Below are positions 45,353-57,639 of a stretch of 64,000 nucleotides of DNA, piece by piece (position 1 is the first letter of the stretch; every line of letters begins with the position of its first letter). The translations under genes were made by a program, and so were the position numbers. This DNA is from Platanthera guangdongensis (Eukaryota > Streptophyta > Magnoliopsida > Asparagales > Orchidaceae): contig CM077166.1 in NCBI GenBank assembly GCA_039583875.1, positions 77,106,564 through 77,170,563 on the forward strand, written 5' to 3'. The notes under the pieces were generated by a model, which saw only the letters and a list, made by a program, of their open reading frames with translations, did not search any database and was not told where the DNA came from.

Positions 45353-48300
45353 GGGAGTTTAAAGTGAGGAATAAGTGGGCGCGCGTTCTTTTCGATTCGG
45401 GTGCCACCCATTCCTTTGTGGCCTGGAGATTTGTTGATAAACATTGCCTGAATGTGGATCAACTAGGAGATTGCTTCAACGTCAAGCTTCCCTCCGGTGA
45501 TTCGGTGATATATAGCCAAGGAGTTCTGAGATGCCCTATTTATCTTGGCAATTTTCTGGCCTTTGCGGATCTGATGATTTTAGATCTGGCTGACTTCGAG
45601 GTGATTTTGGGCATGGACTGGCTGTCCAAGTATGATGCGGTCATCCAGTACAAGGCTAAGCGACTGGATTTCAGGATGGACGACGGACAACCTATGAGCG
45701 TCTATGGATTTCAGGGCAGTGTTTCCCCTGTAATTTTTGCGGTACGTGCTTGTTGTACTATAGAGTCTGGTTGCGAGGTGTTTGTGGTTTCCATTTCTGC
45801 CCTGGAGACAGCTTTTATTACACCATATCTTGAGGATGTCTCGGTGGTGTGAGAGTTTCCAGATGTTTTTCCTGATAGTCTTCCAGGACTTCCTCCTGAA
45901 AGGGAGATAGAGTTTGTGATAGACCTCGAGCCAGGTACTCATCCTATTGCCAAAGCACCGTACCGTATGGCTCCGCATGAGTTGGATGAGTTGCGTACTC
46001 AGCTCGATGAGTTGCTGAGGTGTGATTTTATTAGACCAAGTTTTTCTCTATGGGCTGCTCCTGTTTTGTTCGTCAAGAAGAAAGATGGATCGATGAGGCT
46101 TTGCATCGATTACAGAGAATTGAACAAGGTAACCATTAAGAATAGATATCCCCTGCAAAGGACTGATGATCTCTTCGATCAGTTGCATGGTAGCTCGGTA
46201 TTTTCAAAGATCGATCTTCGCTCAGGCTACCCCCAGTTGAGGATTCGTGAGCCAGATATTCCCCAAACGGCTTTTCGTTCACGGCATGGACACTATGAGT
46301 TTTTGATGATGTCTTCTGGTTTAACCAATGCACCCTCTGCTTTCATGGATTTGATGAATAGTGTGTTTAAGGATTCCTTGGACCATTTTGTTATCGTGTT
46401 CATAGATGATATCTTGGTGTATTCTCGCAATGTTGAGGAGCATACTCAGCATTTGCGTTAGGTTTTGTCAACCTTGAGGGAGCATAAGTTATATGCGAAG
46501 TTGAGCAAGTGTGAGTTCTGGCTACCTCAGGTGTCCTTTCTGGGTCATGTAGTAAGCAAGGACGGTACTTCTGTAGACCCGACCAAGATTTCTGCCGTGA
46601 TGGAATGGGAGAGACCGTCTACACCTAAGGAGATTAGGAGCTTCTTAGGCCTGGCTGGCTATTATAGAAGATTTATGGAAGGATTTTCGGTGTTCTCTGC
46701 TCCTCTAACTAGACTTACTCAAAATAATACTGCATTCATTTGGAGTGATAAGTATGAAGAGGCTTTCCAAGAGTTGAAGAAGAGATTATGTACTGCTCCA
46801 ATTTTAACCTTACTTACTGAAGGAGTAGAGTATGCTGTGTATGTTGATGCGTCACACATCGGACTTGGTTGTGTTTTAATGCAAGATGGTAAAGTGATCG
46901 TGTATGGATCGAGGTAACTAAAGATTCATGAGAGAAACTATCCTACGCACGATTTGGAGTTTGCTGTCGTAATTTATGCGCTGAAGCTGTTGAGACACTT
47001 ATTGTATGGCGCATTGTGAAAGATCTATACAGACCATAAGAGTTTGAAGTACGTCTTCACTCAAAAAGAACTAAATCTGCGCCAACGTCGGTGGTTAGAA
47101 TATGTGGCGGATTATGAAGTGGAAATTATTTATCATCCAAGAAAGGCTAATTTAGTAGCCGATGCTTTGAGTAGAAAGACCGCTAAAATTTTTAATCTGT
47201 CGGTACAGTACATGGTAGAAGAATTTTTGTTGATGGATAATGAGGTTGGGAGTCGTACTGTGCCTACTAGTTTGGAAGCGGAAGAACGTTCTTGGATTTC
47301 CCTTGCTCGAGCACATCAGAATGATGATCCTGAATTGTTGCACCTCATGAATAGAACCGTGAAGGGAGAGCTACCTGACTTCTCTTTTGATGAGTTCGAT
47401 ACCTTGAAGTGTCGGGGTAGATTTTGCGTACCCGCCTTTGGCGATATTCGGGCTAAGATCTGTGCTGAAGCTCATGGTTCTAGTGTAGCCTACCACCCTG
47501 GTTCCACTAAGTTGTATAAGGAACAAAAACAAATTGTTTGGTGGTCAGGGATGAAGAATGATATCGCGAAGTTTGTATTGGAATGTTATACATGTCAGCG
47601 TGTGAAGGCTGATCATTGAAGGCCTGGTGGTAAAATGACACCGCTTGATATTCCCAGTTGGAAATGTGAGAGTATTTCAATGGATTTTATCAATGGTCTT
47701 CCAAAATCTCCCCGTGGGCAAGACTCTGTTTGGGTGATAGTCGACAGATTGACAAAGTGTGCTCACTTTGTTCCGTTTAAGATTGGGTATTCGATGAATA
47801 AGATAGCTGAGCTATATCTTGAAGAGGTCATCAGGTTACATGGAGTGCCTGTTAGCATTGTATCAGATCGGGACTCCAGATTTACCTCTCGCTTTTGGAA
47901 GAGTTTACAGGAGGGGTTGGGTACAGATTTAAGGTATTCCACCGCCTATCATCCGCAGACGAATGGTCAGACGGAAAAGATAAATCAGATCGTAGAAGAT
48001 ATGATCAGGTGTTATATTTTGGATCATGGTGGTGCTTGGGATGAGCGCCTCAGACTCATGGAGTTTTCTTACAATAATAGTTATCAAGAGAGTTTGCAGA
48101 TGGCCCCGTTTGAGGCCTTATATGAGAGGCATTGTAGAACTCCTTTGTTTTGGGCTGAAGTTGGTGAGAGACCGTTGCTAGGTCCGGAAGCCCTTGAGGA
48201 GATGGATTGTGCTGTGTCTCGTATTCGAGAAAAGCTCCGTGTGGCTCAAGAGCGCTATGAGAATTATGCTAATCAACGAAGGGTCGATCTGGAGTTTGCC

Positions 48301-48717
48301 GTTGGAGACTTGGTTTTTCTGAAGGTTTCTCCGATGTCTGGAGCTAAAAGGTTTGGAAGGAACCACAAGTTAGACCCCCGGTATGTGGGACCTTTCCAGA
48401 TTCTTGAGCGCATCGGAGTGTCAGCTTATAGGCTGGAGTTGCCCGCAACCTTCCCTGGTGTCCATGATGTGTTCCATGTGAGCCAGTTGCGGAAGTTTGT
48501 TCGTAACGATTGTCAAGTCCTCGACTTGATGTCCCAGATTCAGCCTAACCTTACGTATGTAGAAGAACCTGTTCGTATTCTGGATTCTCAAGAGCGTGTG
48601 TTGCGGAGAAAGACCATTCCTATGATCAAGGTTCTTTGAAGAAACCAGGACGTCGAGAGCGCGACATGGGAATTGGAATCAGCAATGAGAGAATCTCATC
48701 AGCACCTCTTCTCTTAG
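45353..48717 (+). pseudogene. pol: D pol, single frame with six stops
   Basis: Protease LFDSGATHSF near 45390. RT has [18 protein letters not shown] and FIDDILVYS near 46400. RNase H has YVDAS near 46840 and TDHKSLKY near 47035. Integrase has the HHCC part near 47480-47600 and the D, D, E core with SDRDSRF near 47865. The chromodomain-like end PVRILDSQERVLRRK reaches ATWELE and a final TAG at 48715. Stops at 45850, 46459, 46915, 47017, 47617 and 48637. Those at 45850, 46459 and 46915 fit CGA, CAG and CAA changed by C-to-T; 48637 fits a lost Trp. No frameshift. Confidence 0.9.
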
Positions 48718-48769
48718 TTTCAGGTATGTCGTTATGTTTTCAGTTATGTTTTATTTTATCGTTTTGATT

Positions 48770-48780
48770 TGGTATCAGAG
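48770..48780 (+). other. Primer-site-like motif just before the D 3' LTR
   Basis: A perfect TGGTATCAGAG lies 45 bp upstream of the 3' LTR, where a primer site is not expected. Confidence 0.6.
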
Positions 48781-48810
48781 TTGTATTAAGTTTCAGGATG
48801 AAACTTCTTT

Positions 48811-48824
48811 TTAGGGGGAGTGAC
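48811..48824 (+). other. Polypurine tract of D
   Basis: TTAGGGGGAGTGAC directly before the TGGAACGCCC start of the LTR. Confidence 0.82.
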
Positions 48825-49389
48825 TGGAACGCCCCCGATTTTTTTCAATGATTTTATTTGAATGGGCATCGTCATATTTATGACGTCGTGGCGTTACGTT
48901 TAATGTCGAGTTGGCGGCGCAATGCCGTTAAGGCATTTTCGCGTCCGTGCAGTCTAGCCGGCCGAATTCTTGTTGTAATGGGAAAATTTTGCATTTGGAA
49001 TTTAAGTTGAGTAACTTTGGACTTGCTCGTCAAGTTTCGTCGCAATCCGAGCATTTTCGAAGTCTTGGCGCGCGATTGAATTTTTGGATTGTTTATGTTC
49101 GCCGTATACTTTGAAGATTAATATCTCGGGAATGACTCTTCGGACAGTGGTTTTGACTTCGTCGTTGCGTTCGTAGCGTCAGTGTTCGCCTTCGGTGCGA
49201 ATTTTGTTCGAATCGGCGCGCGTTCGGGTCTCCGTTTTGATCTCGTAGTTTCCTTATTCAAAAATATATAAATATGATTATTTTAATATTATAGTACCGT
49301 TCAAAAATGTATTTTACTGTTCAATCATATAGTTTAGTTTTTTTGGATATATATGTAAAGGTTACTGTTCATGCAAAGTTTTGTCTGAA

Positions 49390-49815
49390 GTTCTCGAGTA
49401 CTCAGGAACCTATCTCGAGTACTTAGGAGTCTCTCTCGAGTGCCTGTATATGCCACTCGTGTCCTGCTTCTATGATCTCGAGTACTTAGGAGTCTCTCTC
49501 GAGTGCCTGTATATGCCACTCGTGTCCTGCTTCTATGATCTCGAGTACTAAGTTTTTAGTACTCGAGTAATGTAATTCTGGTACTCGAGTAATGTAATTC
49601 AGTTACTCGAGTGATGTTTTTTTTATATACACGAGTGAAATTCCTTCTACTCGAGTGCTGTCTTAAGCCTACTCGAGTGATATTCTTACCTCACGAGTAC
49701 CTTTTTTTGTTATACTCGAGTACTTCGGCTATACTCGAATACTTTTTATATTTACTCGAGTGATTATTTCTGTCTACTCGAGTAACCGTTTTCTACCTCT
49801 CGAGTACCCGTAAGC
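49390..49815. repeat. ACTCGAGT palindrome array in the D LTR
   Basis: About fifteen exact CTCGAG hexamers, most within ACTCGAGT, plus variants. It includes a 63-bp perfect tandem pair starting at 49414 and 49477. Confidence 0.88.
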
Positions 49816-50030
49816 TTGTTCTCGTGTAGTCCATTGCAGTTTATGTTCAGAAGCACTTTTGTGTATCAAATCTATGTCGTATAGAAAAATGATTAACATA
49901 AAATTTGTTCGTCTCGACGAGATCTACAACTTTCATGTTGGACACTTTTCGATTTGAAGCCATCCTAAACCCTTATTTTTTGTCTTCCGCGCAACCGGGC
50001 GTAAATACTCCATTTTTGGACAGAACATTT

Positions 50031-50034
<4 letters not shown>

Positions 50035-50115
<81 letters not shown>
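50035..50115. repeat. (AT)n microsatellite at the D LTR TATA position
   Basis: A run of about 80 bp of AT beginning TATAAATATA, just upstream of a CT-rich leader. Confidence 0.93.
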
Positions 50116-50120
<5 letters not shown>

Positions 50121-52905
50121 GCAGAGAAAATTTCTTCATCTTCTTCGATCTTTCCTCCCGAACCAGAGCGGCGTGAGCGTGAGAGAGAAAATATGTTTCG
50201 TGAACCTTTCGGTGGTCGCCGACGGTGCTCCGGTGCTCGAAATCTTCATCTGAACATAGATTCGGAAAGCTCTCGCCGAGAGCTTCGCCATCGTGGTAGT
50301 ATCTTCCTCGTTTCTTGAGTTTTCTCGTTATGATTTTTCGGCCCTAACCTCTTTTTCGTCCGTTCTTGTTCAGATTTTGATTCCTCCCGCATCCTTTTGG
50401 CCCGATCTACGACGTGGAGTGATTCAGAGGACTTTTCCGGTAAAAAATTCAAGGCAAGTGGTGGTTCCCCTCGTTTCTCCTTGTCCGATTTGATGGTAAT
50501 GAATGAGTTTTGTTCCTTTATCTTCTTTCCAAGTTATAGCTATGCCTAATCTTCCGATCACTTGAAAATTTCTAAATCTTATTTTGTTAACTGAATCTAG
50601 TAACTTCATATAGGTTTGATAAAATGTTTTTATTATTGGCTTTAATTGCCTTTTTATCATTATCGAACGTATTAGAGTTTAATTAAGGTTGTAAATCGTT
50701 CCTAAGGGTTGATCAACCATGTCTTGAATCTAGTAATGTCAAGTAGAATCTGACGAGCCAAATCTCGAGATATGTGGTGTTTTCTTGGTGGTTTTCTTGA
50801 TTGCGGGAGTTAGTGGACGATTCCACCTCCGCAGTGTTTGTTTCCTTCATTAGTGTCCTGTGGAAGTCTACCTGGTTTTTGGGTGTCTGCGATGTATGGT
50901 GGAGAGTATGAGACTCCCTCGCTGTTAAACAGATTTTATATTCGTGTGGGTGTGCCCAAGAGTGACCCCCTCGCCCGTATTTTTGGGTGGTGTGTCCACG
51001 AGTGACCACCTCGCCCGTGTTTTTGGGTAGAGTCGACCACAAGTGACTAATAAAGGTTTTGTATTTCTTCCTTACGAATTATTAATGTTGTCACCTTATA
51101 GCCTAGTGCGTCTGGTGTACTATTGTTGTACGTGACGAATCACGTAAGATTTTTTTTTTCTGATGATGACTTGTTCCTCTTTTTGTGCTTTATTTCAGTA
51201 CTGTTGGTCTTGGGTTGGTATCCCTTTGAACTTTGTTTATTTTGGCTTATTTATTTCTGGAACCATTTGTGCTTTCTTGCTGAGATGTTCTGTCTTTGGA
51301 ATGCCTCAGGTTCAGAGCAGTAGCAGATAGCAGAGCTAGTTTTGGAGTTTCTGGGCGGCAGTGTTGGCCGTGGTTGTTACCTCGTCTCAGCGAGGTAGAT
51401 TGTTGTTTATTTAGTTACTGTTTCAGACGTACTTTTCTGTAAGTGGGTTCGTGTCAGTTGTTGGCGCCCACAGAATTATTATTTGTTTAATACTTGCTAG
51501 CTGCTTATTTCTCTATATGTTGATGTGTATTACTTGCTCTCTGGGAGGATTTATGCTAGGAATGCATGTTAGGTATTTTTAAGAATAAAATCTATTACTA
51601 TTACTTCATGCACTGCATAATTTAAAAACTATAACTTGTTATATTTATCGACCGTAAAAGCTATTCTTACTACTATTATAAATTTAGAGTCTTGCATTGT
51701 ATGAGTTGTCCTAAGGGGACGCTTATACTCATGTAGGATGATGAAGTCAATCTAAATAAGCATTTTTTCCGGAGCGTATAACTATACCTTGATTCGTGGA
51801 CTAAATGAGCCACTAAGCCGAGGGATATGGCTAACTACTGCACTTCACTGATTTTTCTTAAAATAACTTAAAGAATCTTTCTTCAGGATTAGGTTGGTGT
51901 CTGCCTGAGCGTTCGCAGTTATCCCCTGCTGACGTGGCATCATGAAGCGCATTTTCCCTTACTCTGTTAAGTTTTTATATGCGGTGAAAATGCGGGTTGT
52001 GACAATTTCCACATCCCTGACATGATATGCCCCCAACCGGAGCCGGAGTAGTAGTCGATCTGGTCAGCATCCTTCTTCCATCAAACAGATTTTTCGCCCC
52101 CTAGGGGCTTTTCTTCCTGTAGTCCAGTATATGCTATGGGAGGTCGTGTCCCGAAGAAGCCGCAAAGCCTCTTCTGGAGAAAGGTTCATAATTGTGCCGC
52201 CTGCTACAGCGTCGATCATAGCCCGGTAGTTCGGATCGACCCCAAAATAGAATATTTCTACAAGATTCCATGGATCGCAGCCGTGTTGGGGACAAAGCCA
52301 TTGTAGGTCAGCGAAACGTCCCCATGCCTCAGACAACGTCTCTTGGTCCAGCTGCTGGAACGTAGCAATTTCCCTTTGAGCATTCACAATTTTGTCCACT
52401 GGGTGGAACTTGGCCAAAAACTTAGAGGACAGAGCCTCCCATGTGGTAGCGGTCCCAGTGGCAATTGTGTGAATCCAGGTATTAGCCCTGTCCCTCAGTG
52501 AAAATGGGAATAGATTCAGCTTAACTACCTCATCAGAAATTCCAACATATCGAAAGGTGCCGCAAATCTCTGAGAACTCCTCCAGATGGAGCTGCAGGTC
52601 CTCACTCGGCAAACCAGAATACTGCGTATTATTTCTGATCGTATTCAGAATCGCGGGTTTTATCTCAAAATGGTTGTTGGCAATGGCTGGTCCGAAGCCT
52701 GGATAAACACTTCCCGCAGTCGGTGTACTGAAATCACGCATCGTCCTAACGCGAGGTTGGACCACCTCCTGACCCTCAACAACTCTATCACCTTGGCCAT
52801 TTCCTACTTGGCCCAAGTCTTCCATTCTAACTTCAGCAGTAGCAGCACACCCGCGAGCTCTCCCCACTCGTGCGGTCTCAAGATCAGCTCCCAAATTTTC
52901 ACCCC

Positions 52906-53277
52906 AGTTAGAAGTAGCGAACATGTAGTAACAAACGGATAGAGTTTTGAATAATTGAAACTTTATTATCCAAAAACGATATCTATTACAAAGGTATGCC
53001 CTCCCTTATATAGAATGGAGGAGAGATGAGAGAATACAAATAAGAGATGTGGGACTAAAAATTTACAGGACTAAGCGGACTATACAAAAGAAACCGCACA
53101 AGCCGCGTGGTTAGACATAAGGGCTAACCGCACGGCTACCACAAGAGAAGAAGAGAGAACGCCAAGGAAGACCGCTAGACCGCCCGGTCTCCAAGCCGGC
53201 TGAGATAAACCGCCAGACCGCGCGGTCTTCAACCCGCCAAGACAGACCGCCAGACCGCCCGGTCACCAACTTCAACA
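52906..53277 (-). repeat. E2 3' LTR (372 bp)
   Basis: Sense start TGTTGAAGTTGG. U3 holds repeated GACCGCCCGGTC-type inverted motifs, including the 14-bp palindrome AGACCGCGCGGTCT. The TATATAAG box is near 53005-53012. The polypurine tract TTGAGGGGGAG (53278-53288, minus strand) abuts it. Confidence 0.93.
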
Positions 53278-53284
53278 CTCCCCC

Positions 53285-56200
53285 TCAAGCTGGAGTATAT
53301 ATATCTATCATGCCCAGCTTGTCGCAAACATGAATAAACGAGGTGGAAACTGGCTTGGTGAAGATGTCAGCCAGCTCTTTATCAGAAGTAACAAAAGGAG
53401 TGCAAATTTGTTCCTTTAAGATCTCTTCACGAATGAAATGACAGTCGACCTCAATGTGCTTTGTTCTTTCATGGAAGACCGGATTTTTGGAGATGTATAT
53501 GGTTGCCTTGTTATCACAGAACATAGGTAGAGGATGGTTGTAGACCTCTCCTAAATCTAGCATGAGAGCCCGCAGCCATTTTAACTCACAAGTGGTCGAC
53601 GCCATACTGCGATACTCAGCTTTTGCACTGGACCTGGAGACAATAGACTGCTTCTTGCTCTTCCAGCTCACCAGATTTCCCCCAACAAAGGTGCAAAAAC
53701 CTGAGGTTGACTTGCGATCCCCTTTGTCATCAGCATAACTTGCATCTGAGTAGGCTTCAATCCTCAGATGACCATTCTTCTGAAAAAGTAATCCTTTCGC
53801 AGGCGCTGCTTTGACATACTCCAAGATCCGCAAGGCGGACTGTAGATGACACTCCCTAGGAGCTTGCACGAATTGACTCACCTTGCCCACAGCATAGGAA
53901 ATGTCGGGCCTGGTCACTGTGAGATATATGAGCTTACCAACCAGATGTCTGTACCGCGAACTATCTGAAAGAGGAGGCAAATCATCTGTCTAGGTTTTGT
54001 CTTCTCCAGGTGCCATGGGGCATCGGGCAGGTTTTGCTCCAGTCAACCCTGCCTCTTTTAAAAGATCAAGGGCATACTTACGCTGAGAGAGAACTAAGGA
54101 GTCGGGCTTCCGAGAGATTTCGATCCCTAGAAAGTACTTTGGAGAGCCCATATCTTTCGTGATCAGATGTTGGCGAAGATGTCGCTTTGTCAGGGCTACC
54201 CCTTCCTGGTCATCACCAGTGAGAAGAATATCATCGACGTACACAGCAAGAACAACCATCCCCGAGGGAGTTTTGCGAATAAAGAGAGAGTGATCAGCAG
54301 AGCTTCGCGCAAAACCAACAGCCGCCACGATGCCGCTGAACTTGTCAAACCAAGCTCGAGGGCTCTGCTTGAGGCCATAAATTGCCTTCTGCAGCCGGCA
54401 TACTCGTGTCTCCCCCTGAGCAACATACCCAGGAGGTTGCTCCATATAAACTGCCTCGTGAAGATCACCATAAAGGAAGGCATTCTTGACATCCAGCTGA
54501 GAAATCGGCCAATCCCGATTGACCGCCACAGAGAGAAGGACTCGGATAGTGCTGAGACGAGCCACGGGGGAGAAGGTGTCAAAGTAATCAACCCCATAGG
54601 TCTGAGTGAAACCCTTAGCAACAAGGCGAGCCTTATAACGATCCACAGTGCCGTCGGGGCCAAATTTGACCACAAAGACCCAGCGACACCCAACAACATC
54701 AGTGCCGAAGGGAGGAGGAACAAGAGTCCAGGTACCCCGCTCATTTAGGGTCGCCATTTCCTCATCCATGGCCATCCTCCAATGAGGAATAGCAAGGGAC
54801 TCCTGGTAGGAGCAGGGTGTGGCAGTGACAGAGATAGCCAGTGCAAATGCCCTGCGAGAAGGGGTAAGACGATCATAGGAAACAACAACAGCAAGGGGGT
54901 GTAGGGTACACGTCCGCACCCCTTTGCGAAGAGCTATAGGAAGATCCAGGTCAGCCGGGCCGGCGGCATCCGGAGCATCCGTGGTAGAGAAAGCTGGCCC
55001 GAGAGTAGAGAGCGACGGCACCGGAGAGGAGGGAGAGGGTGGTGGAGAAGGGAGAGAGAGAGGTGGAGTGAGAGGAGGGGATGGAGACGGTGTAGGGGTG
55101 GAGAGTGTAGTAGGAGGCGAGGGAACGAAGGGAACATCGGGAGAATCAGAAGCGGGGAGAAGAGGAGAGGAGTCATCCGAGAAGTAGGAGGTATTCTCGA
55201 AGAAGGTGACGTCAGCAGAGACAAACTGCTTACAAAGGACGGGATCAAAGCAACAATAGCCTTTATGAGTGGTGGAGTACCCCAGAAAGACACATTTGGT
55301 GGAGCGAGGGGAGAGCTTATCACTGGTGGCAGCAGGGGTATGCACAAAGGCAGTGCATCCAAAGATTTGGAGAGGGAGAGGAAACATCTCCTTGTCCGGA
55401 TACAGAATGGAGAACGGGGTTTTGCCGTGGAGAACCGTGGAGGGAATGCGATTGATAAGGTAGCAGGCAAGGAGAACAGCATAGCCCTAATAGGAGCGAG
55501 GAACATGCATCTGGGTCAGCAAGGTGCGAGCGACATCGAGGAGATGACAGTTTTTGCGTTCGGCCACACCATTTTGTTGTGAAGTATAGACACAACTAGT
55601 TTGATGAATAATCCCATTTTGCATGCAGAAGGTAGAAAAGTCATGACTGATATATTCTTTGGCATTATCAGATCGAAAAACTTTGATAGAAACACCAAAC
55701 TAAGTTTTGATCATGAGATAGAAGGACGTCTATACAGAGAATAATTCGGAGCGATCTTTTAATAGATATACCCACGTACAGCGAGAGAAATCATCAATGA
55801 ACATGACAAAATATGAACTACCCCGACCAATGGTAAGAGTAGGAGAAGGACCCAAAATATCGGAGTGGATAAGATAAAACGGACGGGTAGAGCCACGAAC
55901 GTGCTTGGGAGGGAAAGAGGAGCGGTGATGCTTGCCAAGCTGACAGGCCTCACAGTTGAGCGGAGGACTTTGTGAAGGAAGGTGGGGCAGAAGTTGACGA
56001 AGAAGACGGGGAGGAGCATGACCAAGGCGGAGATGCCATTGAAGAATATCAGTGGAGGTGGAGGAGAAGGTGGAAAAAGCAGAAATGTTGTCCAGGAAGT
56101 ATAGGCCGCCACTCTCAGTCCCAGTAGCAATCGTCCGTTGGGAGTCCGGATCCTGAAAAGAGCAAGAAGTAGAAGTAAATGTGACAGAACACTGTAATTG

Positions 56201-56677
56201 CTTGCATAGAGAGGTAACAGATAATAAGTTGTACGGGAACTGGGGCACGTATAGAGTATCCGCCAAGTGAAGAGACGGAGTGACATGAACTATCCCCGTC
56301 CCATGGACTGAGGATGAAGAGCCGTCAGCGAGAATAACCGGGGGCAACCGATCATGTGTTTCGAGGAGAGATAAACACTGGAGATTGCCGGTCATATGAT
56401 TTGTAGTACCAGTGTCGATCAGCCATTTTCCCTGAGTAACAACGTGGGCACGACCAGAAGACGTGACAACCGAGGCGAATGGCTTGGAGGAGGATATGAA
56501 AGCCATGAAGGGAGGAAAAAGAAACTGCAGCGGTCTCGGTGACAGCACATCAGCTTCAAGAAGGGCCACGACCAAGGTGCAGAGCAAGGCAAAATGGGAA
56601 GAAGAGGGAAGCACAAGCTGCGCGACTAACAAGCAGTAGCGGCTAAAGGAAGAAAGGCAGAGAGGCCGCTCAACCAA
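53285..56677 (-). pseudogene. pol: E2 pol (protease to RNase H), single frame with stops
   Basis: Protease reads DTG in WLIDTGTTNHMTG near 56430. The pre-integrase zinc part has H..H and CEACQLGKHH near 55940. Integrase keeps RSDNAKEY and [12 protein letters not shown] has [19 protein letters not shown] and YVDD near 54240. RNase H has SDASYAD and the KAEYRS block (usual Glu changed to Lys). Stops are near 55730, 55703, 55491 and 53987; the last two replace Trp found in E1. All parts share one frame. The start is uncertain because no gag precedes it. Confidence 0.9.
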
Positions 56678-57127
56678 GGAAGAATCCGCGCGAACAGAGA
56701 GAAAGCCGCGGGGAGAGGAAAAGAGAGCAACCCGCGCAAAACTGCCGCGGTTTAAAGGGAAGAAGCCGCGGGAACACTAGCAGCCAGGAAACAGACCAAG
56801 GCACAGCGGGGAAGAGGTCGCGCGGAATGAAAAGTTCGAGCGAACAGAAGAGAAGCAAGAAAAAGCGGCGACAACAACAAGTCGCAAGTCGGGCGAACAG
56901 AAGCAGGCCGCGCAGCTAGGGGAAAACAGGCGGCTAGAAGGAAACAGGTCGCTACGACAACCAAACTGGTCGCGCGCGACGAAGAGCAGCAAGAGAAGAG
57001 AAGCAACAAGCCGCGCGAACAGAGTAGCGGGCAGAAGAGAGGACAAGCCGCGAAGACAGGTCGCGAGAAGAAGAAACAAGCGGAGAGAAGCAGAGAGCGC
57101 ACACAATCAGGAGGAAAAGACCGTGTC
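56678..57127 (-). other. E2 leader: low-complexity segment in place of gag
   Basis: About 450 bp rich in GAGAAGAAG and GCCGCGCGAACAG-like blocks on the plus strand. Open minus-strand frames across it are Cys/Leu/Ser-rich and show no gag motif. I treat them as non-coding. Confidence 0.65.
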
Positions 57128-57138
57128 CTTTGATACCA
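57128..57138 (-). other. Primer binding site of E2
   Basis: TGGTATCAAAG on the minus strand, directly next to the 5' LTR. Confidence 0.85.
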
Positions 57139-57510
57139 AGTTAGAAGTAGCGAACATGTAGTAACAAACGGATAGAGTTTTGAATAATTGAAACTTTATT
57201 ATCCAAAAACGATATCTATTACAAGGGTATGCCCTCCCTTATATAGAATGGAGGAGAGATGAGAGAATACAAATAAGAGATGTGAGACTAAAAATTTACA
57301 GGACTAAGCGAACTATACAAAAGAAACCGCACAAGCCGTGCGGTTAGACAGAAGGGCTAACCGCACGGCTACCACAAGAGAAGAAGAGAGAACGCCAGGG
57401 AAGACCGCTAGACCGCCCGGTCTCCAAGCCGGCTGAGACAAACCCCCAGACCGCGCGGTCTTCAACCCGCCAAGACAGACCGCCAGACCGCCCGGTCACC
57501 AACTTCAACA
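57139..57510 (-). repeat. E2 5' LTR (372 bp)
   Basis: Same ends and length as the 3' LTR. Target duplication ACCCC outside, primer site inside. Confidence 0.93.
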
Positions 57511-57617
57511 ACCCCTATCACCAGGGTTAGGATCTGTCATATAACAAGAAAAATCTATTAAAGCGTCAAACACTTGCAAATTTTTCCAAAAGAAAAATGC
57601 ACATAACGATTGCACTA

Positions 57618-57633
57618 CCCGGCAACGGCGCCA
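57618..57633 (-). other. Primer binding site of J (tRNA-Asp type)
   Basis: TGGCGCCGTTGCCGGG on the minus strand, 6 bases inside the LTR. This is the usual primer motif of Athila elements. Confidence 0.85.
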
Positions 57634-57639
57634 AAAAAT

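Larger units (their letters stand above)
43851..52004 (+). mobile_element. Element D: Ty3/gypsy chromovirus-type element, 5' LTR missing
   Basis: Leader, gag with several zinc knuckles, intron-like insert, protease, RT, RNase H, integrase, chromodomain-like end, polypurine tract and a 3.2 kb 3' LTR ending GGGTTGTGACA. The whole gag-pol is in one frame with 13 stops and no frameshift that I can find. The left side is cut at LTR3. The right flank is Athila-like J. Confidence 0.9.
48825..52004 (+). repeat. D 3' LTR (about 3.2 kb)
   Basis: Begins TGGAACGCCCCC and ends GTTGTGACA. U3 holds the ACTCGAGT array. An (AT)n tract at 50035-50115 covers the TATA position, followed by a C/T-rich transcribed leader. 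A 45-bp imperfect tandem repeat (GAGTGACC..CTCGCCCGT.TTTTTGGGT) lies at about 50950-51045. No gene. Confidence 0.87.
52906..57510 (-). mobile_element. E2: gag-less small-LTR Ty1/copia element
   Basis: Two 372-bp LTRs, a perfect ACCCC target duplication (52901-52905 and 57511-57515), primer site and polypurine tract. Pol is in a single frame with a few stops. The space where gag should be holds only about 450 bp of purine- and CG-rich low-complexity sequence. The LTRs differ at about nine positions by my count, about 2.4 percent. Confidence 0.92.
52064..57540 (-). pseudogene. gag: J gag, split by E2
   Basis: ATG at 57540, then ten codons to 57511, where E2 begins. The same frame resumes at 52900 after the duplicated ACCCC. 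The gag core is Athila/Tat-like: HFEIKPAILNTI, then SLRDRANTWIHTIATGTATTWEALSSKFLAKFHP, and FQQLDQETLSEAWGRFADL. These span about 52190-52690. The frame ends at TGA (52064), much shorter than a usual Athila gag. No frameshift is seen in what remains. No zinc knuckle or pol is left. Confidence 0.82.

Noticed and set aside
56752..57106. A Cys/Leu-rich membrane-like peptide in the E2 leader
   Set aside because: It is low-complexity purine/CG sequence read backward; two overlapping frames look equally protein-like and neither has known motifs.
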